This document shows positions 11,151-21,363 of a DNA stretch of 64,000 nucleotides, piece by piece; positions within the stretch are counted from its first letter, which is position 1; each line of letters opens with the position of its first letter. Under the pieces are notes generated by a model, which did no database searches, was not told the origin of the DNA, and saw only the letters and a list, made by a program, of their open reading frames with translations. The stretch lies in contig CM082578.2 of the NCBI GenBank assembly GCA_040954595.2, positions 4,030,001-4,094,000 of the forward strand, given 5' to 3'. Made by a program: the position numbers and the translations under genes. Source of the stretch: Balanoglossus misakiensis. Taxonomy: Eukaryota > Hemichordata.

Positions 11151-11463
11151 ATTATATTATACCAGTATATTGATGGTGTAAATCACGCTATTTGATTGGT
11201 CGAGACACGACACGTGACCGTGATATATTAGCCATATACCACAGTCATATATCATAGTCAAAGAAAATGCCTTTTTAAAATGTTTTATGCAAAGTTTCAA
11301 TATACTGGCATAATATAATAGCAATAAAACACCCCCAGCCATGGTATACCACTCGATTTTGACCAGTTCAACTCCATATACGCACTCGCTATCGCTCGTG
11401 CGTATATGTCGTGAACTGGTCAAAATCTCGTGGTATACCATGGCTGGGGGTGTTTTATTGCTT
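11151..11463 (-). mobile_element. Foldback element, copy 2 (tandem)
   Basis: This is a near-identical tandem copy of the preceding element. A single TTAA lies at the copy 1/copy 2 junction, and another follows hairpin B at about 11462. Hairpin B spans 11321-11461. A third copy in opposite orientation is at 61523-61833. Confidence 0.8.
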
Positions 11464-11756
11464 AATTATATCATGCTACCGTCCGCGATTCTGATTGGAC
11501 GAGAGCTATGGTAAAATACTGTTTTACCACTGCTGGCAGTGGTAAAACGGGCCCCTGAACTAGCATGCAGCAGGGAAAATGTGCGGTTATACCACAGTCG
11601 CGCGGGATTAAACCAAATGAATAACATAAAAACACTTGAATTTACGGATGTTTTATTTTGGAACTGCTCTGCTCTGAATATTTTGCACTTTTGTCACTTT
11701 TTGGCGTCTGCTTTATGTTTAATGCTCGATCCCGGGCCGCACGTGTTTACATTACA
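11464..11756 (+). repeat. Interspersed repeat block shared with 34911-35151
   Basis: 11533-11753 aligns with 34911-35151 (shared CCCCTGAACTAGCATGCAGC, TTTGGAACTGCTCTG and TTTAATGCTCGATCCCG). A 12-bp-arm hairpin (GTTTTACCACTG...CAGTGGTAAAAC) lies at about 11520-11548. The block ends where LINE coding resumes at about 11757. In both places it sits next to a foldback hairpin of the same design, so the two may belong to one larger element. Confidence 0.65.
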
Positions 11757-13296
11757 TTTTTTCTCCTTGAAGAGAGGGGTACGCCAAGGATGCCCCCTTA
11801 GTGCGTTGCTTTTTGTTACTTGTGTGGAAGTTTTGGCATGTAAAATTCGCCAATGCCCTGATATAGAAGGTATACAATTGCCATGTCAAAATTATAGTAG
11901 GAATGTGGTTAAAATTGCACAGATGGCCGATGATACCACTCTATTTCTGAAAGATGAAAAGTCTATTAGAAAAGTTCTTGGTGTATTAGAAGATTTCGAA
12001 AAGTTGTCTGGGTTGAAAGTGAACAAAGAGAAAACAGAAGGTGTTTGGCTTGGTAAAAATAGATCATGTAAGAAACATAATATGGGTTTGAAATGGACTG
12101 ATCAACCAGTTAAAGCGCTTGGAGTCTGGTTTGGATATGATCATTCGAAATGCGAGCGGTTGAATTGGGAACCAAAAGTGGCTAAATTTGAGAAAGTCTT
12201 GAATTCATGGGGCAAGAGAGATTTAACGTTTTACGGAAAAGTGTTGATAAAGAGTTCGCTTGCATTATCACAATTATCATATCTAGCATCAATGATTGAT
12301 GTACCAGAGCGCGTGATTAAACAAATCGACAGGTTAATTTACAATTTTATTTCAAAGGGTCTGGGTAAAATGGCCAGAAATGTATTAGCGGGACCATTAA
12401 ACGAAGGAGGTTGTAACATGCCCATTTTTAAATGGAAAGTGGTTGCATTCAAGTTTATGTGGATTGTGCGTTTAACAAACTGTAAAAATGCATGTTGGAA
12501 GAACTACCCTCTTTATTTATTTGACCCATTTTCTGATTTTTCAATTCTTAGAGATGTACTTTCAAATAGTAGAATTTCAAGAGAACCTTTTGTCTCAAGA
12601 TTGCCAGTCTTTTATCAACAGGTCTTAAAAGCATGGAACTTTATCCCACCCCGTAAAGATACAGTCAGCACCATTTTGTGGAATTGCAAATATAATGTTT
12701 TTATTTATCTTAAACGAAATGTAAATTATATTGAAATTAAGAATAAGAGAGTGAAATTAATGAAATTGAAAACAAAAGATGTGTACAGATTTTTAGTAAA
12801 CCGTATTGCACAACCAGCCAGCACATTGACCTGGCAGCACGAGTTCGGACAAATTATAGATTTAAAGAATGCTTGGTCATTAGCTTACAGAGTAACAAAG
12901 GAGAACAAATTAAGAGCGTTTCATTGGAAATTTTTGCATAAGAAATGTATAAATAATGTAAAATTGTATCGTTGGAAAATTAGAGAAAATGCCCATTGCG
13001 TGTTTTGTAATGTAGATGACACAACTCGCCATCGCTATTTTGAGTGTACCATCGCCAAAGAAGTATGGCAAATCGTAGAAAATATTGGACATAGGTTGAA
13101 TGGCTGGCACAAGGCTTTGAGTTGGCAATATATTGTATATGACTTTGAAAAGAACGATAACTTAGATGAGATGAACCTTTTAATTTTGATTGCTAAATGG
13201 TCTATTCACAAGTTTCACTGTATGGAATTACATAAAGCTCGTTTGTATAATCTTGTACAGAATGAACTGAAAATTCGAATGTGTAATTTATTGTAG
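11757..13296 (+). pseudogene. LINE ORF2 3' part: RT palm/thumb and C-terminal domain
   Basis: The open frame runs from FFSLKRGVRQGCPLSALLF through the catalytic MADDTTLFL (ADD), SGLKVNKEKTEGVWLG, the L1/Tx1 thumb region (WGKRDLTFYGKVLIKSSLALSQ) and a long C-terminal segment with HCVFCNVDDTTRHRYFEC (Cys/His knuckle). It ends at the TAG at 13294-13296. These are Tx1/L1-type motifs. The frame extends upstream to 11539, but that part is inserted repeat, not RT. RT motifs before GVRQGCPLS are absent. With its finger domain missing it cannot be active. Confidence 0.85.
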
Positions 13297-13339
13297 ATGT
13301 CAAATGTTTACGTGTACACAGCGTTAGATCACTCTGTAA

Positions 13340-13385
<46 letters not shown>

Positions 13386-13424
13386 CTTTTTTCCTGAAGA
13401 GATAATAAAAGATGTTAAAAAAAA
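13297..13424 (+). repeat. LINE 3' tail with (GTT)n and poly-A
   Basis: A (GTT/TTG)n microsatellite spans 13341-13385. It is followed by CTGAAGAGATAATAAAAGAT and a short poly-A. The right target duplication begins directly after it. Confidence 0.8.
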
Positions 13425-13440
13425 AACAAGTGTTGATCAT
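13425..13440 (+). repeat. Right target-site duplication of the Tx1-like LINE
   Basis: The 16-bp AACAAGTGTTGATCAT is identical to 3888-3903. Restoring one copy joins the sequence at 3887 to that at 13441 as the pre-insertion locus. Confidence 0.85.
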
Positions 13441-14164
13441 CAAATCAAAAGGTATCATGCTTACCTTTGCTGCCAATTAAATGTCGTTCATCATGGAGTA
13501 ACGATTTATGGGTCACATCTCCCTCCAGATAGTTGGCAATATCCTCAACAATGTCAGCGTATGCAGTGCTGCTATGCCGCACGGACCGAGCAAATATGTA
13601 GTTTCTGTAATGTTAATGAATTATCATTATGCAACATTAACAGAGGGTTGTTTCTTTCTCTTAATATGCGATATTTCGTCGATGCTTACAGATTGTTTTT
13701 CAGGAACACACTGAAATTGAGCGGTGGTGGGCTTTGATCGTATTAGGAAACTTTCCAATGATCTTGTCTTGAGTAACTAACATTGCATCAAAACCAATGA
13801 AAACTCACAAAAGAAGCAAACATCGGTTTTACTATGCACTGCATATATTTTTTCATGTATACGACAACATCATTTGATGTTGGAAATCACTTTGTTTGCA
13901 TTCCCAATGCTCAGGTAACTTGGGAAAACAAAATAATGCATTTCTGGCGCTATTTTCAACCATGGGCAAAGGATGAGACAAAGGTCAAAAGAATAGACGT
14001 GCGTGGGTCTTCATGTATTTTTAATATACAATGCAGATTCTTATATTATGCAAAATAAACTCTTGCAAAATCAATTAAATCCATATCATGACGTTTAACA
14101 ATGAAACAAATCAAGTACATGTCCCCTATCTGGCAATATGAAATCCTTGTTTTGTAATTTAAAA
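13441..14164. other. Unassigned sequence
   Basis: No gene or repeat family is recognised. The plus-strand frames here (13297-13737, 13834-14058) have no homology and cross the LINE tail. Confidence 0.45.
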
Positions 14165-14335
14165 TGTTGATTCGGTATTATTCCAGCAGCGATGCAGGTC
14201 ATGCTCATTGCAACACCTATGACTGACGTTAGAAAGGCCACTTTCACTTCAGCTATGCCCATTCTGACGGCTTTATACACTAAATGGGTCAGGACAATAC
14301 TTTGTCCTATTAATACCAAGAATATGTAAAGCATT
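14165..14335 (-). pseudogene. Displaced fragment of the SLC16-like transporter exon
   Basis: In minus reading it encodes LMLYIFLVLIGQSIVLTHLV and IGVAMSMTCIAAGII, nearly identical to the exon at about 19085-19240. The similarity ends abruptly on both sides: at AGCATTAGGGACTGTCC (start of a poly-G repeat) on one side and after AAGII on the other. It covers about 50 codons, without splice sites, so it is a partial duplicate rather than an exon in use. Confidence 0.75.
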
Positions 14336-14712
14336 AGGGACTGTCCAGAATTTACTTCCAGGGGGGGGGGCACCCATTTTCCCCAAGAAAATTTAGGGGG
14401 GGGGGCAGACATAAAAATCACAATCCTTTAGGGGGGGCATGTAAAAAACCCTCACAAACTCAATATTTGCCCAGAAGTACTGATTTATAAGAAACAAACC
14501 ACCATGGCTACCTGGATGACAGATGAACTCCACAAGTGTATTAAATAAATCTTCATAAGCTGGCATTTCCGGTAATTTTTACGGTGGTTTATTTTGTATA
14601 TCTACAACAGTTTCTTGTTCTACTACTCTGTGAAGCATAATAAAATGTCCAACTTATTTGGCCTGCCAGCACAGACCATATATGTACAATGAACAGTCAG
14701 TGTTGTTACTTT
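14336..14712 (+). repeat. Poly-G-rich interspersed repeat, uninterrupted copy
   Basis: It begins GGGACTGTCCAGAATTTACTTCC followed by G-runs and CATAAAAATCACAATCC, then AGAAACAAACCACCATGGC and CAGCACAGACCATA, ending near GTCAGTGTTGTTAC. A second copy lies at 30249-31830 but is split there by a 1.19-kb insertion, so this copy shows the intact arrangement. Confidence 0.75.
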
Positions 14713-15424
14713 TTTACATAAATTTTACTTTTTTACATAAATCGGTAGGCCTAATACTGACCCACACCCTGACCAATACGTCTTGGCGGAAATGGTGCAT
14801 AATCACCCCAAAATAGCACTTTTCTGAATGAGTTCACAGCTTAACAAATAGGTGTCAACAATGCAAATGGCCGTTTTTCTCAGTTTGCATTTTCGCTGCT
14901 CTTGACAACTTCTGACGAAAATAGCTTCGCTCTGCGTTGGCCGAATTTGCTCAAATTTTAACTGGGGATTGTGTATGACCCATCCAACTAAACGGTATTT
15001 TTGTTAGTCGATAAAGTGTCCCTGGCGGGAATAAACTCTGATTCAATACAACTCACCGTGAATTTAATCAAATTTTACTAAAAATCTAACTTTCAAACGC
15101 TGTTACTCCTCAATGGAAGCAGATAACGCAAAACAAAATTACCGTTTTTTTGCACGTGTACTCTAGTTTCGAATGACATATTAAGATGCATGATGCATGG
15201 TCAACTTTTTTACCTATTTTAAATTTCATGACATAATATCAAAAAATGATTTTTTTCACCCAAAATCGCCACCATTTCCGGGGATCAATAATATTTGCAA
15301 CTCAAACAAAAGTTTGAAATCTCAGCTTCCAGAATATATATTGTTTATCGGGGTTTTAACTTTGTCTTTGATGAGAAATAGGCCTCTGAAAAAGTCTCGA
15401 CGGTTTCATGCAATGCCACCTTAA
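14713..15424 (-). mobile_element. TTAA-flanked MITE, copy A (one end truncated)
   Basis: It aligns in reverse orientation with the complete copy at 28969-29701 over about 690 bp. The terminal inverted repeat survives at 15424 (minus start TTAAGGTGGCATTGCATGAA). The other terminus is missing, and the element fuses with the poly-G repeat across a short duplicated stretch containing CTTTTTTACATAAAT. No ORF of substance. Confidence 0.78.
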
Positions 15425-18400
15425 TGCCGCATATATGACCAGTGGAAACGATAGTTTGAGGAGATCGACTGTTTGAGGGCGCTGTGAAATGAGAAAGTGC
15501 AGTTTGGCTGTAGCTAGCTTGGGCTGTAGCTGTGTAATAGTATATAGCTCTGTGCTCAGACAGTGTACTCGTCGTTACAGTTACACAGTTTCAGGATCTA
15601 CATGTAAATGGCAAGAACTGGAAAGGTTTTGGTAGGTGTGGCTTGGATAGTAATGAAATTATCAAATTTTTAATTTGTGAAATGAGACATTCCTGGCGAT
15701 ATTGCCGTGGTTCTGTCCATGCTCAGACGCTGTACCCGTCGTTACGAATAACTTCCCTACGTGAATCCACAAGGAAGCTAACGTTGTTTAGTTGCTTCAT
15801 ATAGAGCGTAAATTGTTAATCTACAGGACCGTCAGACGAAGTCAGGTATGTGTTTTACTCTTTTCAAATGAAGTTTGACACTACTTACGAGTAAGTTAGT
15901 GGAGACAATATGGCGGATAGTTGGCGTGCAGCCGAATCCGCGTTATGACTATGACGTGACCCATTCATCAAGACAAACCGTAAATGATTCACGCATATTG
16001 TGGTCCTCACGCAGTCAATCTCAAAATGTCACCAGGCTTTCTATTTGTCTATTGTTCAGAGAAAAATAACATGGCGGTTGATCACACTCAACAGTAAAAT
16101 CCGTTTTGTGTGTTTATAGACAGTCTGTTATCGCCAATACTATATAGCGATTGCTAGATGGCCTACCCAATATGTGATCGAGCGAGAATGATAACATTGA
16201 ATGTCTGTTCAGATCTCATTCCGTACGTCATACGTCAACATTTCGATTTCGATTTAATCCATTCATAAAGAATTTAGAGAAAGTCGTCTTGAATTGTGAC
16301 CCCGACTATCAATTTTACGATGATTTTTTGGCGACGGAATACACGAGACGCCATTGCATAACTACGTCAGCTGGACTTCCAAGGTTACCATTTTGTGTGT
16401 ATGGAATCTTATCACAGAGACTACGTACTTTGACAATATGCCATGCTATATCAATGACGCCCCAGAAAATGTGTCGAAAAATGAATTTGTCTTCTCATGG
16501 TGGTGCAATATATTTTAATTAATGTCTATTTTGAGGTTGATTTTGGTTTTTGGCTAACATGTATATCAATGTCAGCTTATAGCATAAGTTGGTGTCCGTC
16601 GTCTATGTATGTCTGTATGTGTGCCTCATACAGAATAATGTATTTTGTGAATGGATCAGTTTTCGTCTAAATGTATTGATGTATGTATGTGTATGTCCAT
16701 CAACATCAACAACTTGAAACTACTGATATTTAGTGTGTACATAGAAATTGTTATTGCGAAAAAATGCATACTGGTATTAACTGGAAAAATGTTCAAATAG
16801 TCAAAATTGAAAAACTTAATAACAGCGGATCAGATTCAGTTAAAAATTGGCGTGCATTGGTGTGCAAGTACTTTGGGAAGACCTCGTATGATTTTGTTCA
16901 TGTGGAGTCAGTATCTGGCGTTTGCTATTTTTTATGAATTTTTGGGGGAATTTTCTGCAGTTTTGTGTAAAAAAATTCTTCTCTGAAATTACATGTCCAA
17001 TTGATTGGAAACTTGGTATGGAGGTTCATAGGGCTTACCTGAATCACATTTGTGCAAACGGTGGTGAAATTTGCAAAAATGCATTTTTGGGCAATTTTTG
17101 GGCAATATTTTGTCAAAAAATCAAATCCTGTGAAACTGTAAGTGCAATTGTTTTGATACTTTGTTTTGGGTTTCTAGGGGTGATCTCAGTCAGATATGAT
17201 CAAATTGTAATGAAATTTGCTTAATTGTATTTTTTGGGAATTTCTGCAGGGTTTGGCCAAATAGTCTTCAGTAAAACCACAAGTCCAATTGATTGGAAAC
17301 TTTGAATGGGAATTCATATACATGTATGTGATATCAGTCAGATTTGTCTGAATTTCCTGTTGTTTGCCAAAATGTCTTCCTTATTGAAACTTGTTAAAGA
17401 GGTTCTTAGGCATGAACAGAAATCAAGACCTGATGTAAACTCAGAATTGAAAAGAAATGTTTTCATTGAAATATTGTCGAAATATCAATATGTGTGATAG
17501 TGTACTTTTCTATCCTGGTTATGGTTTAAATATGGAGTTGTCACAATAATGAAATAATAAGAGGCACTGATCAGTATTCAACAATTAGGTTACAAGGGGG
17601 AGTGCAGGGGTTTCAAGCTAAACTTATTTTTTGTTATTTGACATCGTCCCTAACCCCTTACAAAAATTGACAAGGCAACAATTCCACAAACATGTTTACA
17701 TTTCACAATGGTGCAACACACAACCCTTACACCACATACACTATAAACCAAAATGGTTTAACACTGGTTTTTCTAATCTTGTTATTCTGTCAACCAATCA
17801 CAGTACTGCACGTGAGCATATTCAGTTAATATCTGGTTTAGAATAAATCATAGTACGCCTAAAGTATTTTGTGGAGTGACTGTGAATAAAGTAAGACATA
17901 ATAAATCACATTTATTTTACTTGCTAAAATAGTGGTACCCAGGTAAGAATCCAGATTTAAAGCCCTACTAGCCGTAACTCTAGTTAACTCTTAAGATTTG
18001 TTGACCTCAAAGTGTTTGTCGACGTCGATTTCTTTTCTATTTTGTTCAAAAGTGCACAATGTATAGTCAAGAATTCTGATTCCTACAAACTAAAATAATA
18101 CACAATGTTTATTTTTAAAATGTCTTTTTGTTCTTCAGTCTGAATCGTGCTTGTCTACAGTTTTTGTGAGGCTCAACACAGTCGAATTTGCAATTTCTGT
18201 CTCATTGAAAATATATTAATGGCACCCTGCTTTCTGGTAATATTAAATTTAAAGAGACATTAGCTTTAACTTTTGTCAATTTTTATCTGTATGTTTTAGT
18301 CTTCTGTGTCAAGTGCACTTTCTTGGTCTACTCCTCAGAGTATGTTCATGTGTAACAGCAAATATTCTGCCAGTGATGTACCTAATGTTTTGATTATAGT

Positions 18401-18880
18401 ACAAACACATAAAATTATATTGTTTTGTGCCAGCCAAAATTGTTTTAAAAAATTTTTAAAAACCATAAAATTGTGCATGACTACATTATTTTTTTATTTA
18501 CCCATTGAAAAACAAGAAACATTTTATCTGTGTTTTTGCCAAAACTTGCAGAATATTTTGAAAATACTGTACAGGACACAACCTCATGTTTGATTTGAAT
18601 TTTCTAAAAAAAATACTTGATTGTTGATTGTAAAAAGGAGAAAGTAAAATGTGAAATTGTTAAACAATTTACTACAATGTTCAGAATACTAGCAACAAAC
18701 GCCAAACTAGCAACACCGTTTTTCTTTGCTGGGCCCGACACGTTATCTCTAAAATTGTAACAACGTCACAATTTAGTAGACAAAGAGGCGCCCCCCCCCC
18801 CCATCCCAATTGCGCAGTTGAAGTACGTGCGTGTTGAGAGAGACGTGTCGACTCGAACTCGGATGACGAGAGTTGTTTAG
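15425..18880. other. Long non-coding stretch; diverged ~143-bp tandem repeat at 16.9-17.4 kb
   Basis: No protein family is recognised on either strand. 16,900-17,400 holds about three diverged tandem units: CCAATTGATTGGAAACTT at 17,000, CAATTGTTTTGATACTTTG near 17,143 and CCAATTGATTGGAAACTT near 17,284, giving a period of 143-144 bp. The rest is AT-rich with small inverted patches. No exons completing the neighbouring SLC16-like gene were found here. Confidence 0.4.
16900..17400 (+). repeat. Diverged tandem repeat, period about 143 bp
   Basis: Three units each carry a (T)TTTTTGGG(G/C)AATTT core and a following (C/G)CAATTGnnTnGnnACTTnG core. Their spacing of 143-144 bp is the evidence. Small frames inside it are by-products of the repeat. 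Confidence 0.45.
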
Positions 18881-18911
18881 CGTGTCGAACGCTGCTCTAC
18901 GAAGCTCGTAG

Positions 18912-21354
18912 TTACCTTCTGACCGGGACATGACCACGCAGTACCCCAATGATGACAACTGCTGTCATCAGCAGCGTGTATGTGTTGGCAGCCGGAAGCA
19001 TAAGAGCAGTAATCCCATAGACAGTGTGGCACAAGCAATGCATGTATAGGCGGTTTTCGGCTATACCGGCACAATCGATGATTATTCCAGCAGCGATGCA
19101 GGTCATGCTCATTGCAACACCTATGACTGACATTAGAAAGGCCACTTTCACTTCAGCTATGCCCATTCTGACGGCTTTATCCACTAAATGGGTCAGGACA
19201 ATACTTTGTCCCATTAATACCAAGAATATGTAAAGCATTAGTAGTCGTATCCGTGGAATATCTTTACATAAAGTAAACAAGAAACATTGCATCCAATTTG
19301 TCTTTGCTGCTCCGGTCGGTGACTTTGCTATGTTTACTTTCATGTTTGGAGGGCATTGGTCATGTTCATCACTCAAGTTGGTGTTTCTGGTTGTAGTTTC
19401 GCGGCACTGAATACTAACACTTTCCCGGAGTGGTATCGCTGACTGAGTTTCTCTTCTTCTATGAAATTTTAATTTGACATTGGCGCACGTACTCTTGCTA
19501 CTTGAATTACGATGATTTATTTCATTTCCACCATCACAACCACCATCCTTACCAACGTCGCCATCATCCTCCTCCTCCTCCTCCTCCTCCTCATCATCAT
19601 CATCATCATCATCTTTACTGATAACATTGATTTCGGCAAAAACATTCGTGTTTTCTGCACTGGAGTCTAACGCCAGATGTATTGGTCTAAGCAGTGCTAC
19701 ACAAACACATAGATTGGCCGCCATTCCCGACAGTACCATCAAAGCCCCTCGCCAACCATATTTTTCAATAAAGATTGCGCAGAGTGGAGGAATAGCAAAA
19801 TATCCCAACCCGGTTCCAGCGAATATAGTCCCGTTTGCTGTGCTGACACGTTTATTGAAATATTCACCGAGAGTTACAAAAGATACTACCTGATATATCC
19901 CATACGATGCACCTGACGATAAAAGTATAAATAAATATTATTTGAGAATGGTGTGGCAGTTGCTCAAGGCCAACGGATGACAAGATTTCTCATTCTCGTT
20001 GTTGTGTATTCAGCTGTACTAATACTGGTGCACATGCAACATTCGTAGATGCAACAATATGTGTAAAGATATAATAATGGTAAGTGAAGTACAATTCGCT
20101 GCTCATTGGACACGTTACTTTTGTGCGAAATGAGACAGCATTGGTTCAGTTTCTTGGTCATTCGCACACTGTATTGCCAAAATTAGTTAAATGATGCAAA
20201 AATCATTAATATTGAGTTTCCTAGATACGGTGACGAAAAAATTGTTAAATGTTGGGCCAATGCCTACAAGTTGCCTTATTTGCGTTTGTGAATTTCACCA
20301 TGAAAACAGTTTTATATACATAATTACACAATAGACTGTGGCTATATTTTCCAGCCTGCAAAGAATTTGTTGATTGCTTTGATGCTGAATAATACTTATG
20401 GATATATTATGAAATTAGCTTGGAGTCCGGGTTGCCCGTGGCTCAGTTAGAGGAAAGTGTTACAAGTATGGAGTTCTCGATTACCTGTGACTCCAAGACT
20501 GAGACAAAGATTTATGGGACTTGTTGCAGACGCACTTGCGATAAAGGAAACGTAGGACAACACACCACCAACCATTGCGACACGTCGGTCGCTGTATCTC
20601 TTGCAAAGAAAGCCAGCAAAAGGAGCTGTATACAATCGAAAGACATAAATGACCATAATATCTGCCTGAAAAATTCTACACCTTATAATTACAGTACTCT
20701 GTCAGCGCGTCCACTTTATTTTGTTAAGATCTTTGTTTCATTTTACAGGATTGGGTTCGTCACACTGTTGGATGCTTTGAAATTATCATATTTTGCAAGT
20801 AAACCACACGATTTGTGCCAAGAATGTTTTAACAGAAGAAGCCACGGGGATGTACTGATCAGATTTTGTCGTTCCATAACTTGGTAGCCATTTCTAATAC
20901 CTATATTGGTGAGATATGTTTTTCCATGGAGTTCTGAGTCCACACATGAGCTTTCATATTTAAAAGTCTTATCAGATTGTTATGCAGCAAAACAGAGTTA
21001 CATCTGAGGCTGGACACCATAACATCAGATGCAATAGTACTGAACAGTTGTCTTGTAATAAATGAATGTTGCGAGAACAGTAAATAAACATATAAAAGTC
21101 TGCGTACCTATCACATTAGTAGCTGCCGCGTGTGTAGATATGATCCACGAAGTTGTAGTGACAGTCGAATCGAAATTATGCAGAAAACTAACAAATAGTA
21201 CCGCCATGGAACTACTTATACCACGCATGATAATTAAAGACAGCAAATTTGCAGCCATAACTACCCATGCCCAGCCAACATCCTGTGATTGTTCTAATCG
21301 CCGTGTCTTCGCTTCTCCGCCCGGGAGCCGTGTGATTTCACCGACAGACGCCAT
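18912..21354 (-). CDS. SLC16-like monocarboxylate transporter (MFS), 3' end not found
   Basis: A predicted plasma-membrane proton-coupled monocarboxylate transporter of the major facilitator superfamily. Three exons have matching phases: 21354-21108, 20661-20485 and 19912-18945 (total 1392 nt, 464 codons). Exon 1 holds DVGWAWVVMAANLL, the N-terminal signature of the family. Exon 2 holds LYTAPFAGFLCKRYSDRR, the TM2-3 loop. Exon 3 holds LGEYFNKRVSTANG and FAGTGLGY, the TM4-5 motif, then a long hydrophilic loop and TM7-8. Donor GTAC at 18944 ends exon 3; an alternative donor AAG|GTAACT lies at about 18917. Exons for TM9-12 are not visible, so the gene is incomplete or has a distant 3' exon. The start ATG at 21354 is the first in frame. 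Confidence 0.8.
18945..19912 (-). CDS. SLC16-like gene, exon 3 with acidic loop
   Basis: The acceptor ATCGTCAG precedes 19912. The exon covers TM4-TM6, the large central loop and TM7-TM8. The loop contains an uninterrupted Asp/Glu run (about 17 residues) encoded by a CAT/TCC trinucleotide tract, and Ser/Thr-rich stretches. The TM7-8 portion (LMLYIFLVLMGQSIVLTHLV) is the part copied at 14165-14335. Confidence 0.78.
19561..19615 (-). repeat. Coding trinucleotide microsatellite (Asp/Glu tract)
   Basis: Plus strand (CTC)n then (ATC)n. In minus reading it encodes consecutive Asp then Glu in the cytoplasmic loop of the transporter. Length changes here keep the frame. Confidence 0.8.
20485..20661 (-). 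CDS. SLC16-like gene, exon 2
   Basis: The acceptor CAGGCAG precedes 20661 and the donor GTAATCG follows 20485; the exon is phase 1 to phase 1. Joined to exon 1 it reads NVI-DIMVIYVFRLYTAPFAG, continuing the TM2-TM3 region, then VAMVGGVLSYVSFIAS. Confidence 0.78.
21108..21354 (-). CDS. SLC16-like gene, exon 1
   Basis: Starts at ATG 21354 (MASVGEITRLPGG). Ends in phase 1 at 21108 before the donor GTACGC. Contains the signature GWAWVV and TM1 plus the start of TM2 (STHAAATNVI). Confidence 0.78.
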
Positions 21355-21363
21355 TTCTTTATG

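Larger units (their letters stand above)
3904..13424 (+). mobile_element. Tx1/L1-like LINE with nested insertions in ORF2
   Basis: A single LINE copy is defined by the 16-bp duplication at both ends. LINE sequence occupies 3904-6171 (ORF1 and the APE endonuclease part of ORF2) and about 11757-13424 (RT palm/thumb, C-terminal region and tail). Between them lie an Ngaro-like element (6172-10832) and foldback repeats (10837-11756). The 5' half stops at the conserved RARxRWxExGEK block and the 3' half resumes at LKRGVRQGCPLS. In L1/Tx1 proteins these are roughly 250 residues apart, so about 0.8 kb (RT fingers) is missing. The 5' end is at or close to the start of ORF1. The copy is dead. Confidence 0.85.

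Noticed and set aside
10864-11441. Two identical 87-94 codon minus-strand ORFs (MVYHEILTSSRHIRTSDSEC...)
   Set aside because: They lie wholly within the foldback repeats and recur in the third copy on the other strand, with no domain or splice context.
13297-13737. 146-codon ORF beginning MSNVYVYTALDHS with a Leu run
   Set aside because: The Leu run is the (GTT)n LINE tail, and the frame crosses the LINE end and target duplication into unrelated flank.
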